From Comamonas sp. SCN 67-35 (GTDB lineage Bacteria; Pseudomonadota; Gammaproteobacteria; Burkholderiales; Burkholderiaceae_C), in the NCBI GenBank assembly GCA_001725255.1, contig MEFV01000012.1, positions 40,233 to 104,232 on the forward strand: a stretch of 64,000 bases of DNA. Direction: 5' to 3'. A program made the translations under genes and the position numbers. Positions within the stretch are counted from its first letter, which is position 1. Each line of letters starts with the position of its first letter. This document shows, piece after piece, positions 12,601 to 20,975 of the stretch. A model generated the notes under the pieces. The model did no database searches. It was not told where the DNA came from and saw only the letters and a list, made by a program, of their open reading frames with translations.

Positions 12601-13193
12601 AGGATGTCGTCCACCCGCGTGAGGTTCTCGCACGTGTCGGCAAGGCGGTTTTCCGTCTCGCGCCGACGCTCCTTGTACTTGGAGACACCCGCCGCCTCCT
12701 CGAGGAACAGGCGCAGCTCCTCGGGGCGGCTTTCGATGATGCGGCCGATCGTCCCCTGACCGATGATGGCGTAGGCGCGCGGCCCCAGGCCCGTGCCGAG
12801 GAACACGTCGTGCACGTCGCGCCGGCGCACCGGCTGGTTGTTGATGTAGTAGCTGCTCGTGCCGTCGCGCGTGAGCACGCGCTTGACGGCGATCTCGGAA
12901 AACTGGTTCCACTGCCCGCCCGCGCGATGCAGCGCGTTGTCGAACGCCAGCTCCACGCTGGCGCGACTGGCGGGTTTGCGGTTCGTCGTGCCGTTGAAGA
13001 TCACGTCCTGCATGCTCTCGCCGCGCAATTCGCTCGCGCGCGACTCGCCCAGCACCCAGCGCACCGCGTCCATGATGTTGGACTTGCCGCACCCGTTGGG
13101 CCCCACCACGCCGACGAGCTGGCCCGGCAGCTGGAACTGCGTGGGCTCGGCAAACGACTTGAAGCCGGAGAGTTTGATCGAGGTCAGGCGCAC
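9672..13193 (-). CDS. smc: Chromosome segregation protein SMC
   Basis: An 1173-residue SMC ATPase. The N-terminal head has Walker A GPNGCGKSN (about residues 31-39). Long heptad-rich coiled coils flank a hinge at about 500-660 that includes YTMQGHAVSGHGVDFF. The C-terminal head has the ABC signature LLSGGEKALTAIAL and Walker B FCLLDEVDAPLDDAN. SMC dimers, with ScpA and ScpB encoded elsewhere, condense and resolve chromosomes by ATP-driven loop extrusion. The N-terminus (MRLTSIKLSGFKSFAEPTQF) fixes the start. It is first in a tight smc-zipA-ligA-rssA run, so all four probably share a promoter upstream of 13193. Confidence 0.96.
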   Translation of the reverse strand: MRLTSIKLSGFKSFAEPTQFQLPGQLVGVVGPNGCGKSNIMDAVRWVLGESRASELRGESMQDVIFNGTTNRKPASRASVELAFDNALHRAGGQWNQFSEIAVKRVLTRDGTSSYYINNQPVRRRDVHDVFLGTGLGPRAYAIIGQGTIGRIIESRPEELRLFLEEAAGVSKYKERRRETENRLADTCENLTRVDDILRELNSNLARLEKQAEVAARYRNLQQQVQLAQQQLWFFKRSDAAADLERVRTEGLQAANDLQARMAEMRHVEAELETIRQAHYGAGDAVNQAQGKVYEATAEVGKLEAEIRYVVQGRARVEQRLTQLATQIGEWAARKQEAEAELQSLSGAGGDAEEQAELLAAQAEEQAARLPELQDALHQARGKSEAQHALVTQVQQQIQVLAAEQRSMAEQMRQHEMRLERLRADQGALIAPDEARLAQLREAHEGAVLAGEEADARLAQLLEDVPRLDEERRARQQAVASEGARLADLSARLSALRELQEKLKQGGKLAPWLAEQGLDGLQGLWTRLHIEPGWENALEAALRERLAALPVGRLEMVRGFAASGGHGAPPARLSFYRAPPAAAPLAGGPGRLIDLLQVGDRGLQAVLADWLHGCLTAPTLDDALARRESLQAGEVIYTMQGHAVSGHGVDFFAPDSEQSGLLARAQEIEHLEKEVRAQSLIAEEARSTLVRAEGSYQDANLRLQSARREAGEAQTGAHDLHVQLLRLTQQAEQARERGRQLETDLAEVQAQLADLDERRATADGRFEELDMQLADSQERHAQLQDKVIAAEQHLTQWREQQRQLERRAQEAQFARRSLQARRDELGRAVQMALRQGEALQAEIEPARQELSRLSDAAAQGGLQQALEAKLACEQRLGALRSDYDALTARLRASDELRMQAERQLEPQRARITELQLKEQAASLALQQYETLLTEAGADPEQVRQSIAEGQVQHEGLQARIEQLQRGVEQLGAVNLAALEELTLARERHGFLRAQNEDLQLAMTTLEDAIRRIDAETRTLLSGTFETVNTHFGAMFPELFGGGRAQLIMTGDEILDAGVQVMAQPPGKKNQTIHLLSGGEKALTAIALVFAIFQLNPAPFCLLDEVDAPLDDANTERYAKLVASMSRGTQFLFISHNKIAMEMAEQLIGVTMQEQGVSRIVAVDMASALSMAQA

Positions 13194-13280
13194 GGGAGGC
13201 GGTTCCAGGCGGTAGCAGCAGAGGCGAAAGCACCAATCATACCGATGCGCCAGCAGCCTCCGTGACCGAATGCATTCCCG

Positions 13281-13320
13281 CGAAAGGACCGGCCTGGAAA
13301 GCGCCGGCAGCTATCAATTC
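13281..13320 (-). repeat. Dispersed repeat family 1, copy G
   Basis: On the minus strand AATTGATAGCTG is followed by GGCGCTTTCCAGGCC and GGTCCTTTC. The first 25 bases fit the family well and the end is degenerate. It lies in the 160-base gap between the EAL protein and smc; no other gene is visible in that gap. Confidence 0.55.
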
Positions 13321-13352
13321 AGTGAATCTCGCCGCCGCTTCGCCCTCGCCCC

Positions 13353-16300
13353 TCACGAATCGTGGTCGAGCTGCGAGTTGCGCTCTGCCCGTTCGAGCAC
13401 CAGCGCTTCGTAATCCTCCAGCGGCACGGGCCGGCTCAGCAGGTAGCCCTGCCACAGCTCGCACCCGTTGCGCTCGAGAAACACACGCTGCTCCTCGGTC
13501 TCCACCCCCTCGGCAACCACGTCCAGGCCCAGGCTCGCGCCCAGCGTGATGATGGTGCGCGCGATCGCCGCCTCGTTCGGGTCGGTGAGCACGTGGCGCA
13601 CGAAGCTCTGGTCGATCTTGATCTCGTCGAGCGGCAGCCGCTTGAGGTAGGAGAGCGAGGAGTAGCCGGTGCCGAAATCATCAAGCGAAAAGCTCACGCC
13701 GTATTCCCTGAGCTGCACCATCTTCGCGATCGTGGCCTCGATGTCGTCGAGCAGCATGCTCTCGGTGAGTTCAATCTTGAGCGCGCGCGTGGGCGCGCCC
13801 GTGGTGGCCAGCAGCGCCAGCACCTGCGGTGCGAATTCGGCCTGGCGAAATTGAATCGCGCTCACGTTCACCGAAACCGCCAGCCTGCCGAGCACCGGAT
13901 GCGTGCTCCAGCGGGTGAGCTGCTCGCACGCGCTGCGCATGACCCACTCGCCCAGCGGCAGGATCAGACCCGATTCTTCCGCCAGCGCGATGAACTGCGC
14001 GGGCGGCACCAGCCCTCGTTCCGGATGGTTCCAGCGCACGAGCACCTCGGCGCCCACGATGCGCCCCTGCTGCACCTTGGGCTGGTAGTACAGCTCGAAC
14101 TGCCCGCCTTCCAGACCCGCGCGCATATCCGCTTCCAGCTGCGTGCGCAACGCAATGGCGGCCTGCATCGTCGGATCGAAGAAGCGCAGCGCGCCCCGCC
14201 CCGCGGCCTTGGCGGCATACATCGCCATGTCGGAGCGTTTGAGCAGCTCATCCACGCTCTCGCCTTCCCGGCCATAGAGCGCCACGCCCACGCTGAGCGA
14301 AGCGCGCAGCGGCTGCGACTGGCCGATCTTGTAAGGTTCGCCCACGGCCTCCAGCAGCTTGCAGGCCGCCGCTTCCACCTGCGCCGCGGCGTCCTGAGCT
14401 CCCGGCGCCAGGTCGGCGAGCACCACCACGAACACGTCTCCGCCGTGGCGCGCCACCGTGCTCCCGGCTGGCACGCGCGAACTCAGGCGCCTCGCCACCA
14501 GCGCCAGCAGCCGGTCGCCCATCTCGTGGCCATAGGTTTCATTGATGGTCTTGAACCGGTCCACGCCGAGCATGAGCACCGCGCCGCACAGCCCGGTGCG
14601 CGCGGCCTGCAGCAGCGACAGGTGCAGGCGCTCCTGCAGCACGCGGCGGTTGGCCAAGCCCGTGAGCACGTCGGTGTGCGCCAGGTAGGCAATCTCCTGC
14701 TCGGCCTGCTTGCGCTGGCTTTCATCGACCAGCACCACAATGTGACCCGTGCCCAGCGCCATGCCCGAGAGCTCCACCTCGCGGCGCACGCCGCTCTTGG
14801 AGGTGATCAGGAATTCCACCGGACGGATCGCGCCGTCCACCTCCAGCTCGGCGGCCTCACGCGCGGCATGCCAGGCCGCCTGGGCCTCCAGGCGCGCGTG
14901 CTCGTCGGGCGCGACACGGCGCCACCAGTCCTGGGCCTCGGTGGTGTCGCTCATGCCATAGCCGCAGATCTGGACCCAGCGATCGTTGACGAACAGAATA
15001 TGGCCCTCGTCCACCTGCGCCACGCCCACCGGCATGTGGTTGAAGATGTCGCGGTAGCGCTCTTCGCTGCTCGCCAGTGCCAGCTCCACGCGCTTGCGCG
15101 CGCTGATGTCCTGCACCACCACGAGGTGCGACGGCGGCTCGTCGCCGAGGGTCGTCATGAGCGTCGCCGACAGGTCCACCCAGACGAGGGTGCCGTCCTT
15201 GCGCCGGTAGCGCTTCTCCAGGCGCCTTTCACCGGCCTGCTGATTGCGCAAATCGCTGAAGGCGTCCCAGCTCTGCTGAATGTCCTCGGCCACGGTGTAG
15301 TCGGCAAAGCGCATCTGCTTGAGCTCGGGTTCTTCATAGCCGAGCAGGCCACAGAAGTGCTGGTTGGCCCGCACCACCATGCCGGAGGCCGAATCCAGCT
15401 GCACGATGCCCACGGCCGCCTGGTTGAACACCGCCTGAAAACGCCGTTCGCTGCGCCGCTGGCGTGCCAGGGCAAGGTCGGCATGGCGCTGGGCCTGAAG
15501 CCAGCGCTGCAAAAGCAGCGCCACCAGCGCCGCGAGCAGCGCCGTGACGAGCAGGCCCGTGCCCAGGACCGTCATCGGCCGTGAACGCTCCACCTCCGAG
15601 AGCAGTTCGGGCTGAGGCATGAAGCGCATCTGCCAGCGCCGGCCACCCACGGGCACATCGATCGAGCGGCCCTCCACGGCGCTCCATGGCGTATCGCCCG
15701 AGGCCGCCAACGCGCGCTGGGTCACCGGGGCAGAGGCCGCCGTCAGACCCATGTCGACCAGCTGCATCGACAGCCCCGCCATGTCGCTGCCCGTCTGCAA
15801 GATCTTCACCAGGCGCGGCACATTGACCATGAGGTCCAGCGTGCCCAGAAAGCCCTGCTCCATGCCGCCTTCGCGAGTGTGGTCGAACACCGGCAGGCTC
15901 AGCGTCATGCCGGCCTCCTGGTACTGCGCGAAGGGGGCGGATGCCGTCAGCTGCCCGGTGCGGCGCGCGCGCGAGAACGCCTCCAGCGCCACGGGCTGAG
16001 AATGCAGCTCCAGCCCCAGCCGGTCTTCGTTGCCCGCCACCGGCCAGCTGTAATCGACGACGAAATATTCCTGCAGTGTCTGCGCGGGGTGCACCTTGAA
16101 CCCGACGGGCGCCTTGCCGCTCAGATGGGACTGGCCCAGCGCCAGTGCCTCGAAACCGGCGCGTTCCTGCGCGGGAACGAGCCGCACGAAATCGATGTGC
16201 TGCACGCTCGGGTGCGTGCGCGTGACATCGAGCTGCCCCACGGCCCACTCGAAATCACGGCGGCTGAGTTGCGGCTGTACGCTCAGCAGATTGCGCAGGC

Positions 16301-16511
16301 CCGATAGCAGATCCACCAGCAGATCGACGTGTTGTTGCAGCGCAACCGCCACGCCCTGGGTCTTGGTCTGGAAGCGCTCGTGCGCCAGATCCTGCGTCAG
16401 CCGCTGCTGGTAGCTCCACAGGCCGTAGCTGGCCAGCAACCCCAGCACGCACACGACCAGCGCGGGCAACCAGTGCCAAAGAGGGCGGCGCAGGAAGGGG
16501 GGAATGTGCAC
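13353..16511 (-). CDS. Membrane CHASE-PAS-PAS-GGDEF-EAL cyclic-di-GMP protein (GGDEF degenerate)
   Basis: About 1052 residues from GTG 16511, preferred over TTG 16538 because GGAAAT precedes it and the first hydrophobic helix follows naturally. Order: membrane helix, periplasmic CHASE domain (about 35-290), second helix (TGLLVTALLAALVALLL), PAS (FNQAAVGIVQL), PAS (FNHMPVGVAQV), GGDEF, EAL. The GGDEF active site reads HGGDVF instead of GGDEF/GGEEF, so cyclase activity is doubtful. The EAL domain keeps the acid ligands (GAEVLVRW, ELTES, DDFGTGYSSL, DEIKID, AEGVET), with EVL in place of EAL, so c-di-GMP phosphodiesterase activity is likely. CHASE domains sense small ligands such as short-chain acids or cytokinin-like molecules. 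The gene stands alone between smc and a LysR regulator. Confidence 0.88.
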   Translation of the reverse strand: MHIPPFLRRPLWHWLPALVVCVLGLLASYGLWSYQQRLTQDLAHERFQTKTQGVAVALQQHVDLLVDLLSGLRNLLSVQPQLSRRDFEWAVGQLDVTRTHPSVQHIDFVRLVPAQERAGFEALALGQSHLSGKAPVGFKVHPAQTLQEYFVVDYSWPVAGNEDRLGLELHSQPVALEAFSRARRTGQLTASAPFAQYQEAGMTLSLPVFDHTREGGMEQGFLGTLDLMVNVPRLVKILQTGSDMAGLSMQLVDMGLTAASAPVTQRALAASGDTPWSAVEGRSIDVPVGGRRWQMRFMPQPELLSEVERSRPMTVLGTGLLVTALLAALVALLLQRWLQAQRHADLALARQRRSERRFQAVFNQAAVGIVQLDSASGMVVRANQHFCGLLGYEEPELKQMRFADYTVAEDIQQSWDAFSDLRNQQAGERRLEKRYRRKDGTLVWVDLSATLMTTLGDEPPSHLVVVQDISARKRVELALASSEERYRDIFNHMPVGVAQVDEGHILFVNDRWVQICGYGMSDTTEAQDWWRRVAPDEHARLEAQAAWHAAREAAELEVDGAIRPVEFLITSKSGVRREVELSGMALGTGHIVVLVDESQRKQAEQEIAYLAHTDVLTGLANRRVLQERLHLSLLQAARTGLCGAVLMLGVDRFKTINETYGHEMGDRLLALVARRLSSRVPAGSTVARHGGDVFVVVLADLAPGAQDAAAQVEAAACKLLEAVGEPYKIGQSQPLRASLSVGVALYGREGESVDELLKRSDMAMYAAKAAGRGALRFFDPTMQAAIALRTQLEADMRAGLEGGQFELYYQPKVQQGRIVGAEVLVRWNHPERGLVPPAQFIALAEESGLILPLGEWVMRSACEQLTRWSTHPVLGRLAVSVNVSAIQFRQAEFAPQVLALLATTGAPTRALKIELTESMLLDDIEATIAKMVQLREYGVSFSLDDFGTGYSSLSYLKRLPLDEIKIDQSFVRHVLTDPNEAAIARTIITLGASLGLDVVAEGVETEEQRVFLERNGCELWQGYLLSRPVPLEDYEALVLERAERNSQLDHDS

Positions 16512-16608
16512 GCAGCGGATTTCCAACTGGAAAATCAAACGCGCAGCATAACGGAAATTGAAGCGTGTTCAAAACACCGTGCCCGGTGGCCGCGGCGCGT
16601 GCCGCCTG

Positions 16609-17520
16609 TCACGGATTCAGGCGCGCGGCCTCGATCTGCCCCGCTTCTTTCAGAAACGCCCACACGGCCTGGATGCGCGCCTGGTGCTTGCCCTCGGCCG
16701 GCATGCTCATCCAGAAGGTGCGGGTGAAGCGCGCCTGCCGCGGCAGCACGCGCGCGAGCGTGGGGTCCTTGTCGGCGAGGAAGGCGGGCAGCACCGCCAG
16801 CCCCGCGCCCGCGCGCACCGCCTGGTACTGCGCCATGATGCTGGTGGAGCGCAGCGTGAAGCGCTCGGGCGGAAAGACATCTTCGAGGAACTGCAGCTCC
16901 TTGGAAAACAGCAGGTCGTCCACGTAGTTGACGAACTCATGCTCGCGCAAATCCTCCTTGCGGGTGATGAGCGCATGGCGCGCCAGGTATTCACGCTGGC
17001 CGTAGAGCATCAGCGTGTAGTCCGTCAGGCGCGTGACGATGACCGAGCCGCGCTGTGGGCGCTCCAGCGAGATCACGATGTCCGCCTCGCGCCTGGACAG
17101 GTGCAGCATGCGGGGCACCGCAAGCAGGTCGATCGACAGGTGCGGGTGCTTTTGCGTCAGAAGCGCCAGGTGCGGCGCGAGGATCAGCGTGCCAAAGCCC
17201 TCCGTCGCGCCCACGCGCACCAGGCCCGCCGGGCCGCTGCTGCCGGCATCGAGCGCCGCCACGCGCTCCACGCCGAGCACGGCGGTCTCCATCGCCTCCA
17301 CCGAGGGCAGGAGCTGCCGGCCGGCCTCGGTCAGGCGGTGGCCCGCCGCCTCGCGCACGAACAGCGGCGAGCCGATGCGCTTTTCCAGCTGCTGGATGCG
17401 CCGCGCCACCGTGGTGTGCTCCACCCCGGTGCGGCGCGCGGCGGCCGCCAGCGTGCCGGTGCGCGCCAGCTCCAGGAAGTAACGCAAATTGTCCCAATCG
17501 AGTGTGGAAGGCTTCTTCAT
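16609..17520 (-). CDS. LysR-family transcriptional regulator
   Basis: A 303-residue regulator from ATG 17520 (a TTG two codons earlier is less likely). The N-terminal winged helix-turn-helix is clear ([39 protein letters not shown]), followed by the linker helix and a periplasmic-binding-protein-like effector domain (about 95-295, containing [15 protein letters not shown]). It is divergent from mmsA, the usual arrangement for a LysR protein controlling its neighbour, with TGCAAA-type inverted repeats between the two starts. I infer that it regulates the valine/3-hydroxyisobutyrate genes in response to an intermediate. It is not the AraC-type MmsR known from Pseudomonas. Confidence 0.85.
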   Translation of the reverse strand: MKKPSTLDWDNLRYFLELARTGTLAAAARRTGVEHTTVARRIQQLEKRIGSPLFVREAAGHRLTEAGRQLLPSVEAMETAVLGVERVAALDAGSSGPAGLVRVGATEGFGTLILAPHLALLTQKHPHLSIDLLAVPRMLHLSRREADIVISLERPQRGSVIVTRLTDYTLMLYGQREYLARHALITRKEDLREHEFVNYVDDLLFSKELQFLEDVFPPERFTLRSTSIMAQYQAVRAGAGLAVLPAFLADKDPTLARVLPRQARFTRTFWMSMPAEGKHQARIQAVWAFLKEAGQIEAARLNP

Positions 17521-17521
17521 G

Positions 17522-17578
17522 TGCAAATTTGCAAAGCCAAGGTGCGCTATTGTCTATTGCATATTCAATTTTGCACAA
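17522..17578. promoter_or_regulatory. Probable LysR operator between lysR and mmsA
   Basis: A perfect 12-base palindrome, TGCAAATTTGCA (17522-17533), touches the lysR start. A second element with TGCA at both ends (17558-17575, ten bases between) lies on the mmsA side. LysR proteins commonly bind such paired T-N11-A type dyads between divergent genes. A weak promoter for mmsA is possible at TTGCAT (17557) and TACCAT (17580), 17 bases apart. Confidence 0.5.
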
Positions 17579-17631
17579 CTACCATGGATGCGCTTTCCCG
17601 TTCACCTTTCTTTGTCAAGGAGACAAGCGCC

Positions 17632-19152
17632 ATGGACGCATCCACCTCGCAGGGCGTGCTCGCCCCCACCGTCAAGCTGCTCATCGGCGGCAAATTCGTC
17701 GAATCCAAGACCACGCAGTGGCACGAGGTCATCAACCCCGCCACGCAGCAGGTGCTGGCGCGCGTGCCCGAAACCACGCCCGAGGAAATCAACGCCGCCG
17801 TGGCCAGCGCCAAGGCCGCGTTCAAGACCTGGCGCAAGACCTCGCTGATGGCACGCGGGCGCATCTTCCTCAAGTACCAGGAGTTGATCCGCGCGCACAT
17901 GAAGGAGCTCGCCGCCATCCTCACCGCCGAGCAGGGCAAGACGCTGCCGGACGCCGAGGGCGATGTGTTCCGTGGCCTCGAAATCGTAGAGCACGCGGCC
18001 AGCATCGGCACGCTGCAGCTGGGCGAAGTGGGCAACAACATCGCCCACGGCGTCGACACCTTCACGATGCTGCAGCCTCTCGGGGTGTGCGCGGGCATCA
18101 CGCCGTTCAACTTCCCGGCCATGATTCCGCTGTGGATGTTCCCGATGGCGATCGCCTGCGGCAACACCTTCATCTTGAAGCCCTCGCAGCAAGACCCGAT
18201 GGTGACCATGCGCCTCGTGGAACTGGCGATGGAAGCGGGTGTGCCCGCGGGCGTGCTCAACGTCATCCACGGCACGGCGGACGCGGTCAACGCGATCTGC
18301 GACCACCCGGACATCAAGGCCATCTCCTTCGTCGGCTCGACCAAGGTGGGCACGCACGTTTACCACCGTGCCAGCCTCGCGGGCAAGCGCGTGCAGTGCA
18401 TGATGGGCGCGAAGAACCACGCCATCGTCATGCCCGATGCGAACAAGGAGCAGGCGCTCAACGCTCTGATCGGCGCCTCCTTCGGCGCGGCCGGCCAGCG
18501 CTGCATGGCGATTTCGGTGATGGTGCTCGTGGGTGAGGCGCAGAAGTGGGTGCCGGACATCGTCGCCAAGGCCAAGGCGCTCAAGGTCAACGTCGGCACC
18601 GCCGACGGCACGGATCTGGGCCCGCTGATCACCTGCGCCGCGCGCGACCGCGTCGAGGGCCTGATCGAGCAAGGCATCAAGGAAGGCGCGAAGCTGGAAC
18701 TCGACGGCCGCAAGCCCACGGTCAAGGGCTACGAAAAGGGCAATTTCGTTGGTCCGACCATCTTCAACAACGTCAAGCCCGGCATGAGCATCTACGACCA
18801 GGAGGTCTTTGGCCCGGTGCTGTGCATCGTGCCCGCCGACAACCTGGACGAGGCCATCGAGTTCATCAATGCCAACCCCAATGGCAACGGCACCGCCATC
18901 TTCACGCGCTCGGGCGCGGCGGCGCGCCGCTTCAAGGAAGACATCGACGTCGGCCAGGTGGGCGTGAACCTGCCCGTGCCGGTGCCCGTCTCGCTGTTCT
19001 CCTTCACCGGTAGCCGCGGCTCCAAGCTCGGCGACCTCGGCCCCTATGGCAAGCAGGTCGTGCTGTTCTACACCCAGACCAAGACCGTCACCGAGCGCTG
19101 GTTCGACGAGGAAGAACACCACGCGATGAACACGACGATCAGCCTGAAGTAA
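17632..19152 (+). CDS. mmsA: Methylmalonate-semialdehyde dehydrogenase (CoA-acylating)
   Basis: The 506-residue enzyme converts methylmalonate semialdehyde, NAD+ and CoA to propionyl-CoA, CO2 and NADH in valine (and thymine/inositol) catabolism. The start is ATG 17632, with AAGGAGA at 17617-17623. Family features: [20 protein letters not shown] near the N-terminus, the [16 protein letters not shown] motif, FVGSTKVG of the NAD fold, and catalytic Cys291 in GQRCMAI. Length is normal. It leads a co-directional group with an acyl-CoA dehydrogenase, a TfoX-N protein and mmsB. A divergent LysR gene with operator-like dyads lies upstream. The reaction assignment is strong because mmsB is in the same cluster. 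Confidence 0.93.
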   Translation: MDASTSQGVLAPTVKLLIGGKFVESKTTQWHEVINPATQQVLARVPETTPEEINAAVASAKAAFKTWRKTSLMARGRIFLKYQELIRAHMKELAAILTAEQGKTLPDAEGDVFRGLEIVEHAASIGTLQLGEVGNNIAHGVDTFTMLQPLGVCAGITPFNFPAMIPLWMFPMAIACGNTFILKPSQQDPMVTMRLVELAMEAGVPAGVLNVIHGTADAVNAICDHPDIKAISFVGSTKVGTHVYHRASLAGKRVQCMMGAKNHAIVMPDANKEQALNALIGASFGAAGQRCMAISVMVLVGEAQKWVPDIVAKAKALKVNVGTADGTDLGPLITCAARDRVEGLIEQGIKEGAKLELDGRKPTVKGYEKGNFVGPTIFNNVKPGMSIYDQEVFGPVLCIVPADNLDEAIEFINANPNGNGTAIFTRSGAAARRFKEDIDVGQVGVNLPVPVPVSLFSFTGSRGSKLGDLGPYGKQVVLFYTQTKTVTERWFDEEEHHAMNTTISLK

Positions 19153-19163
19153 GCCGCTTTACT

Positions 19164-19196
19164 CCTTCCCTCACTGGGGAAAGGCCGGGATGGGGG
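19164..19196 (+). repeat. Hairpin repeat, family 2 (copy 2), possible terminator after mmsA
   Basis: CCTTCCC, a short loop, GGGGAAAGG, then GCCGGGATGGGGG. The same design occurs on the minus strand at 561-591. It begins 12 bases after the mmsA stop codon and could reduce read-through into the acyl-CoA dehydrogenase gene; no T-tract follows. Confidence 0.5.
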
Positions 19197-19252
19197 CCAG
19201 GCGCAAATGCATCGAAAGCGCAACCTCATCGCGGCCCTCCTCCTGAGAGCTT

Positions 19253-19310
19253 GGGAGTAAAAACCGGCTCCAGCGCTTGCTGGGCAAGCGCGAGCAGCTC
19301 ACAAATCAAG
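19253..19310 (-). repeat. Dispersed repeat family 1, copy H
   Basis: On the minus strand: CTTGATTTGTGAGCTGCT, then CGCGCTTG, AAGCGCTGGAGCC and a T-run. GCGCTTGCccaGCAAGCGC makes a small hairpin inside the unit. It ends against the ribosome site (AGAGGAGA) of the acyl-CoA dehydrogenase gene. Confidence 0.6.
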
Positions 19311-19325
19311 AGGAGACGGCTGCCC

Positions 19326-20486
19326 ATGGATTTTGAACTCAGCGACGACCAGCGCGCCTATGCCGAGAGCGCGCGCCAGTTCGCGCAAAGCGAATTCGCC
19401 CCGCACGCCGCCCGATGGGACGAAGAGGCCATCTTCCCGCGCGAGGCGATCGCCAAGGCCGGTGAGCTGGGTTTTTGCGGCCTGTACGCGCCCGAGAACG
19501 CCGGGGGCCTGGCGCTCACCCGGCTCGACACCACGCTGGTGTTCGAGGAACTCGCGGCCGTCGACCCCTCGACCACGGCCTTCATCTCCATCCACAACAT
19601 GGCCACCTGGATGCTCGGCACCTGGGCCACGGACGAGGTGCGCACCGAATGGGGGCCGCAACTCACCAGCGGGCAGAAACTGGCGAGCTACTGCCTGACC
19701 GAGCCCGGCAGCGGCTCGGACGCGGCCAGCATCAAGACGCGCGCCGAGCTGCGAGGTGACGAATACGTCATCAACGGCGGCAAGGCCTTCATCAGCGGCG
19801 CGGGCTCGACCGACGTGCTGGTGCTCATGGCGCGCACGGGCGACGCAGGCGCGGGCGGCATCAGCGCCTTTGCCGTGCCCGCACACTTGAGCGGCATCAG
19901 CTACGGCAAGAAGGAACACAAGATGGGCTGGAACAGTCAGCCCACGCGCACCATCAGCTTCGACAACGTGCGCCTGCCCGCGAGCCACCGGCTCGGCCGC
20001 GAGGGCGAGGGCTTCAAGATCGCGATGAAGGGCCTGGACGGCGGGCGCATCAACATCGCCACCTGCTCGGTCGGCGCGGCGCAGGGCGCGCTCGCGCACG
20101 CGCAGCGCTACATCCAGGAGCGCAAGCAGTTCGGCAAGCCGCTCGCGGGCTTTCAGGCGCTGCAGTTCAAGCTCGCCGACATGGCGACCGACCTCGTCGC
20201 CGCGCGCCAGATGGTGCGCCTGGCGGCCACCAAGCTCGACGCCGGTGCGGTTGATGCCACGACCTACTGCGCCATGGCCAAGCGCTTTGCCACCGATGCG
20301 TGCTTCAACGTCATCAACGAGGCGCTGCAACTGCACGGCGGCTACGGCTACCTGCGCGACTTTCCGCTCGAGCGCCTGCTGCGCGACGCGCGCGTGCACC
20401 AGATCCTGGAAGGCACGAACGAAATCATGCGCGTGATCGTCGGGCGGCGCATGCTCGACGGCGACGCGCCGGACGCCATCCGCTAG
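19326..20486 (+). CDS. Acyl-CoA dehydrogenase, probably isobutyryl-CoA dehydrogenase
   Basis: The 386-residue FAD enzyme begins MDFELSDDQRAYAESARQFA, with AGAGGAGA just upstream of ATG 19326. Family marks: the FAD/substrate loop YCLTEPGSGSDAASI, the GLDGGRINIATCSVGAAQGA helix, ERKQFGKPLAGFQALQFKLADM, and the C-terminal LEGTNEIMRVIVGRRML with the catalytic-base region. Set between mmsA and mmsB it most likely oxidises isobutyryl-CoA to methacrylyl-CoA in valine breakdown. The methacrylyl-CoA hydratase and 3-hydroxyisobutyryl-CoA hydrolase are not in the window. A broader short/branched-chain role is possible. It is separated from mmsA by 173 bases carrying two repeat elements. Confidence 0.88.
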   Translation: MDFELSDDQRAYAESARQFAQSEFAPHAARWDEEAIFPREAIAKAGELGFCGLYAPENAGGLALTRLDTTLVFEELAAVDPSTTAFISIHNMATWMLGTWATDEVRTEWGPQLTSGQKLASYCLTEPGSGSDAASIKTRAELRGDEYVINGGKAFISGAGSTDVLVLMARTGDAGAGGISAFAVPAHLSGISYGKKEHKMGWNSQPTRTISFDNVRLPASHRLGREGEGFKIAMKGLDGGRINIATCSVGAAQGALAHAQRYIQERKQFGKPLAGFQALQFKLADMATDLVAARQMVRLAATKLDAGAVDATTYCAMAKRFATDACFNVINEALQLHGGYGYLRDFPLERLLRDARVHQILEGTNEIMRVIVGRRMLDGDAPDAIR

Positions 20487-20498
20487 GCCACCCGCCAC

Positions 20499-20882
20499 AT
20501 GCCCGCTCTGCCCATCAGCCCCGAAGCACTGCACCTGATCGCCGCTGTGCAGGACGCACTGGCCGAGCGCCTGGGCACGCAGGCCACGGTGCAGGAGCGC
20601 ACGCTCTTCGGCTGCCATGCCTTCATGGTGGACGGCAAGCTGTGTCTGGGCGTCAAGGGCGACGAACTGCTCGTGCGCCTGCCGCCCGCGCTGCACGACG
20701 CCGTGGCCGAAACCCCCGGCCTGCGCGAACTGGACCCGCGCGGCGGCATGCCCGGTTACTTCTGGGTCGAGCCCGCGGGCTACGCCACCCGGGCGCAGTG
20801 GCTGCACTGGGTTGACGCCGCGCTGGCGTACAACCCGCAGGCCCGCGCCACGCCGCGCCGTCGCAGAAAGGCCGTCGTGTGA
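20499..20882 (+). CDS. TfoX/Sxy N-terminal domain protein
   Basis: A 127-residue protein starting 12 bases after the acyl-CoA dehydrogenase. Residues about 12-105 match the TfoX N-terminal domain (VQERTLFGCHAFMVDGKLCLGVKGDELLVRL, then GGMPGYFWVEP). It lacks the TfoX C-terminal helix-hairpin-helix half, so it is a stand-alone TfoX-N protein like many proteobacterial YjhX/TfoX-like proteins. It ends in a very basic tail (RRRRKAVV). Full-length TfoX/Sxy activates competence genes with CRP; stand-alone forms have no settled role. Its place inside a valine-catabolic group is unexplained. Confidence 0.78.
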   Translation: MPALPISPEALHLIAAVQDALAERLGTQATVQERTLFGCHAFMVDGKLCLGVKGDELLVRLPPALHDAVAETPGLRELDPRGGMPGYFWVEPAGYATRAQWLHWVDAALAYNPQARATPRRRRKAVV

Positions 20883-20940
20883 TTTCAAGTCTTTTTGGCC
20901 TCTATCGCCCAACCAGCAAGCGCAACCAGCTAGCAAAGCA
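20883..20940 (-). repeat. Dispersed repeat family 1, copy C
   Basis: One of the two best copies. On the minus strand TTTGCTAGCTG is followed by TTGCGCTTG, GGGCGATAGAGGCC and AAAAAG. It fills most of the 93-base gap between the TfoX-N gene and mmsB and abuts the TfoX-N stop codon. Confidence 0.65.
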
Positions 20941-20975
20941 ATAGTTCACCCCCCCACTCACTTCAGGAGACACAC

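Noticed and set aside
13362..15584. 740-residue open frame on the plus strand opposite the GGDEF-EAL gene
   Set aside because: Antisense shadow of a gene with clear CHASE, PAS, GGDEF and EAL motifs; no domain and no ribosome site.
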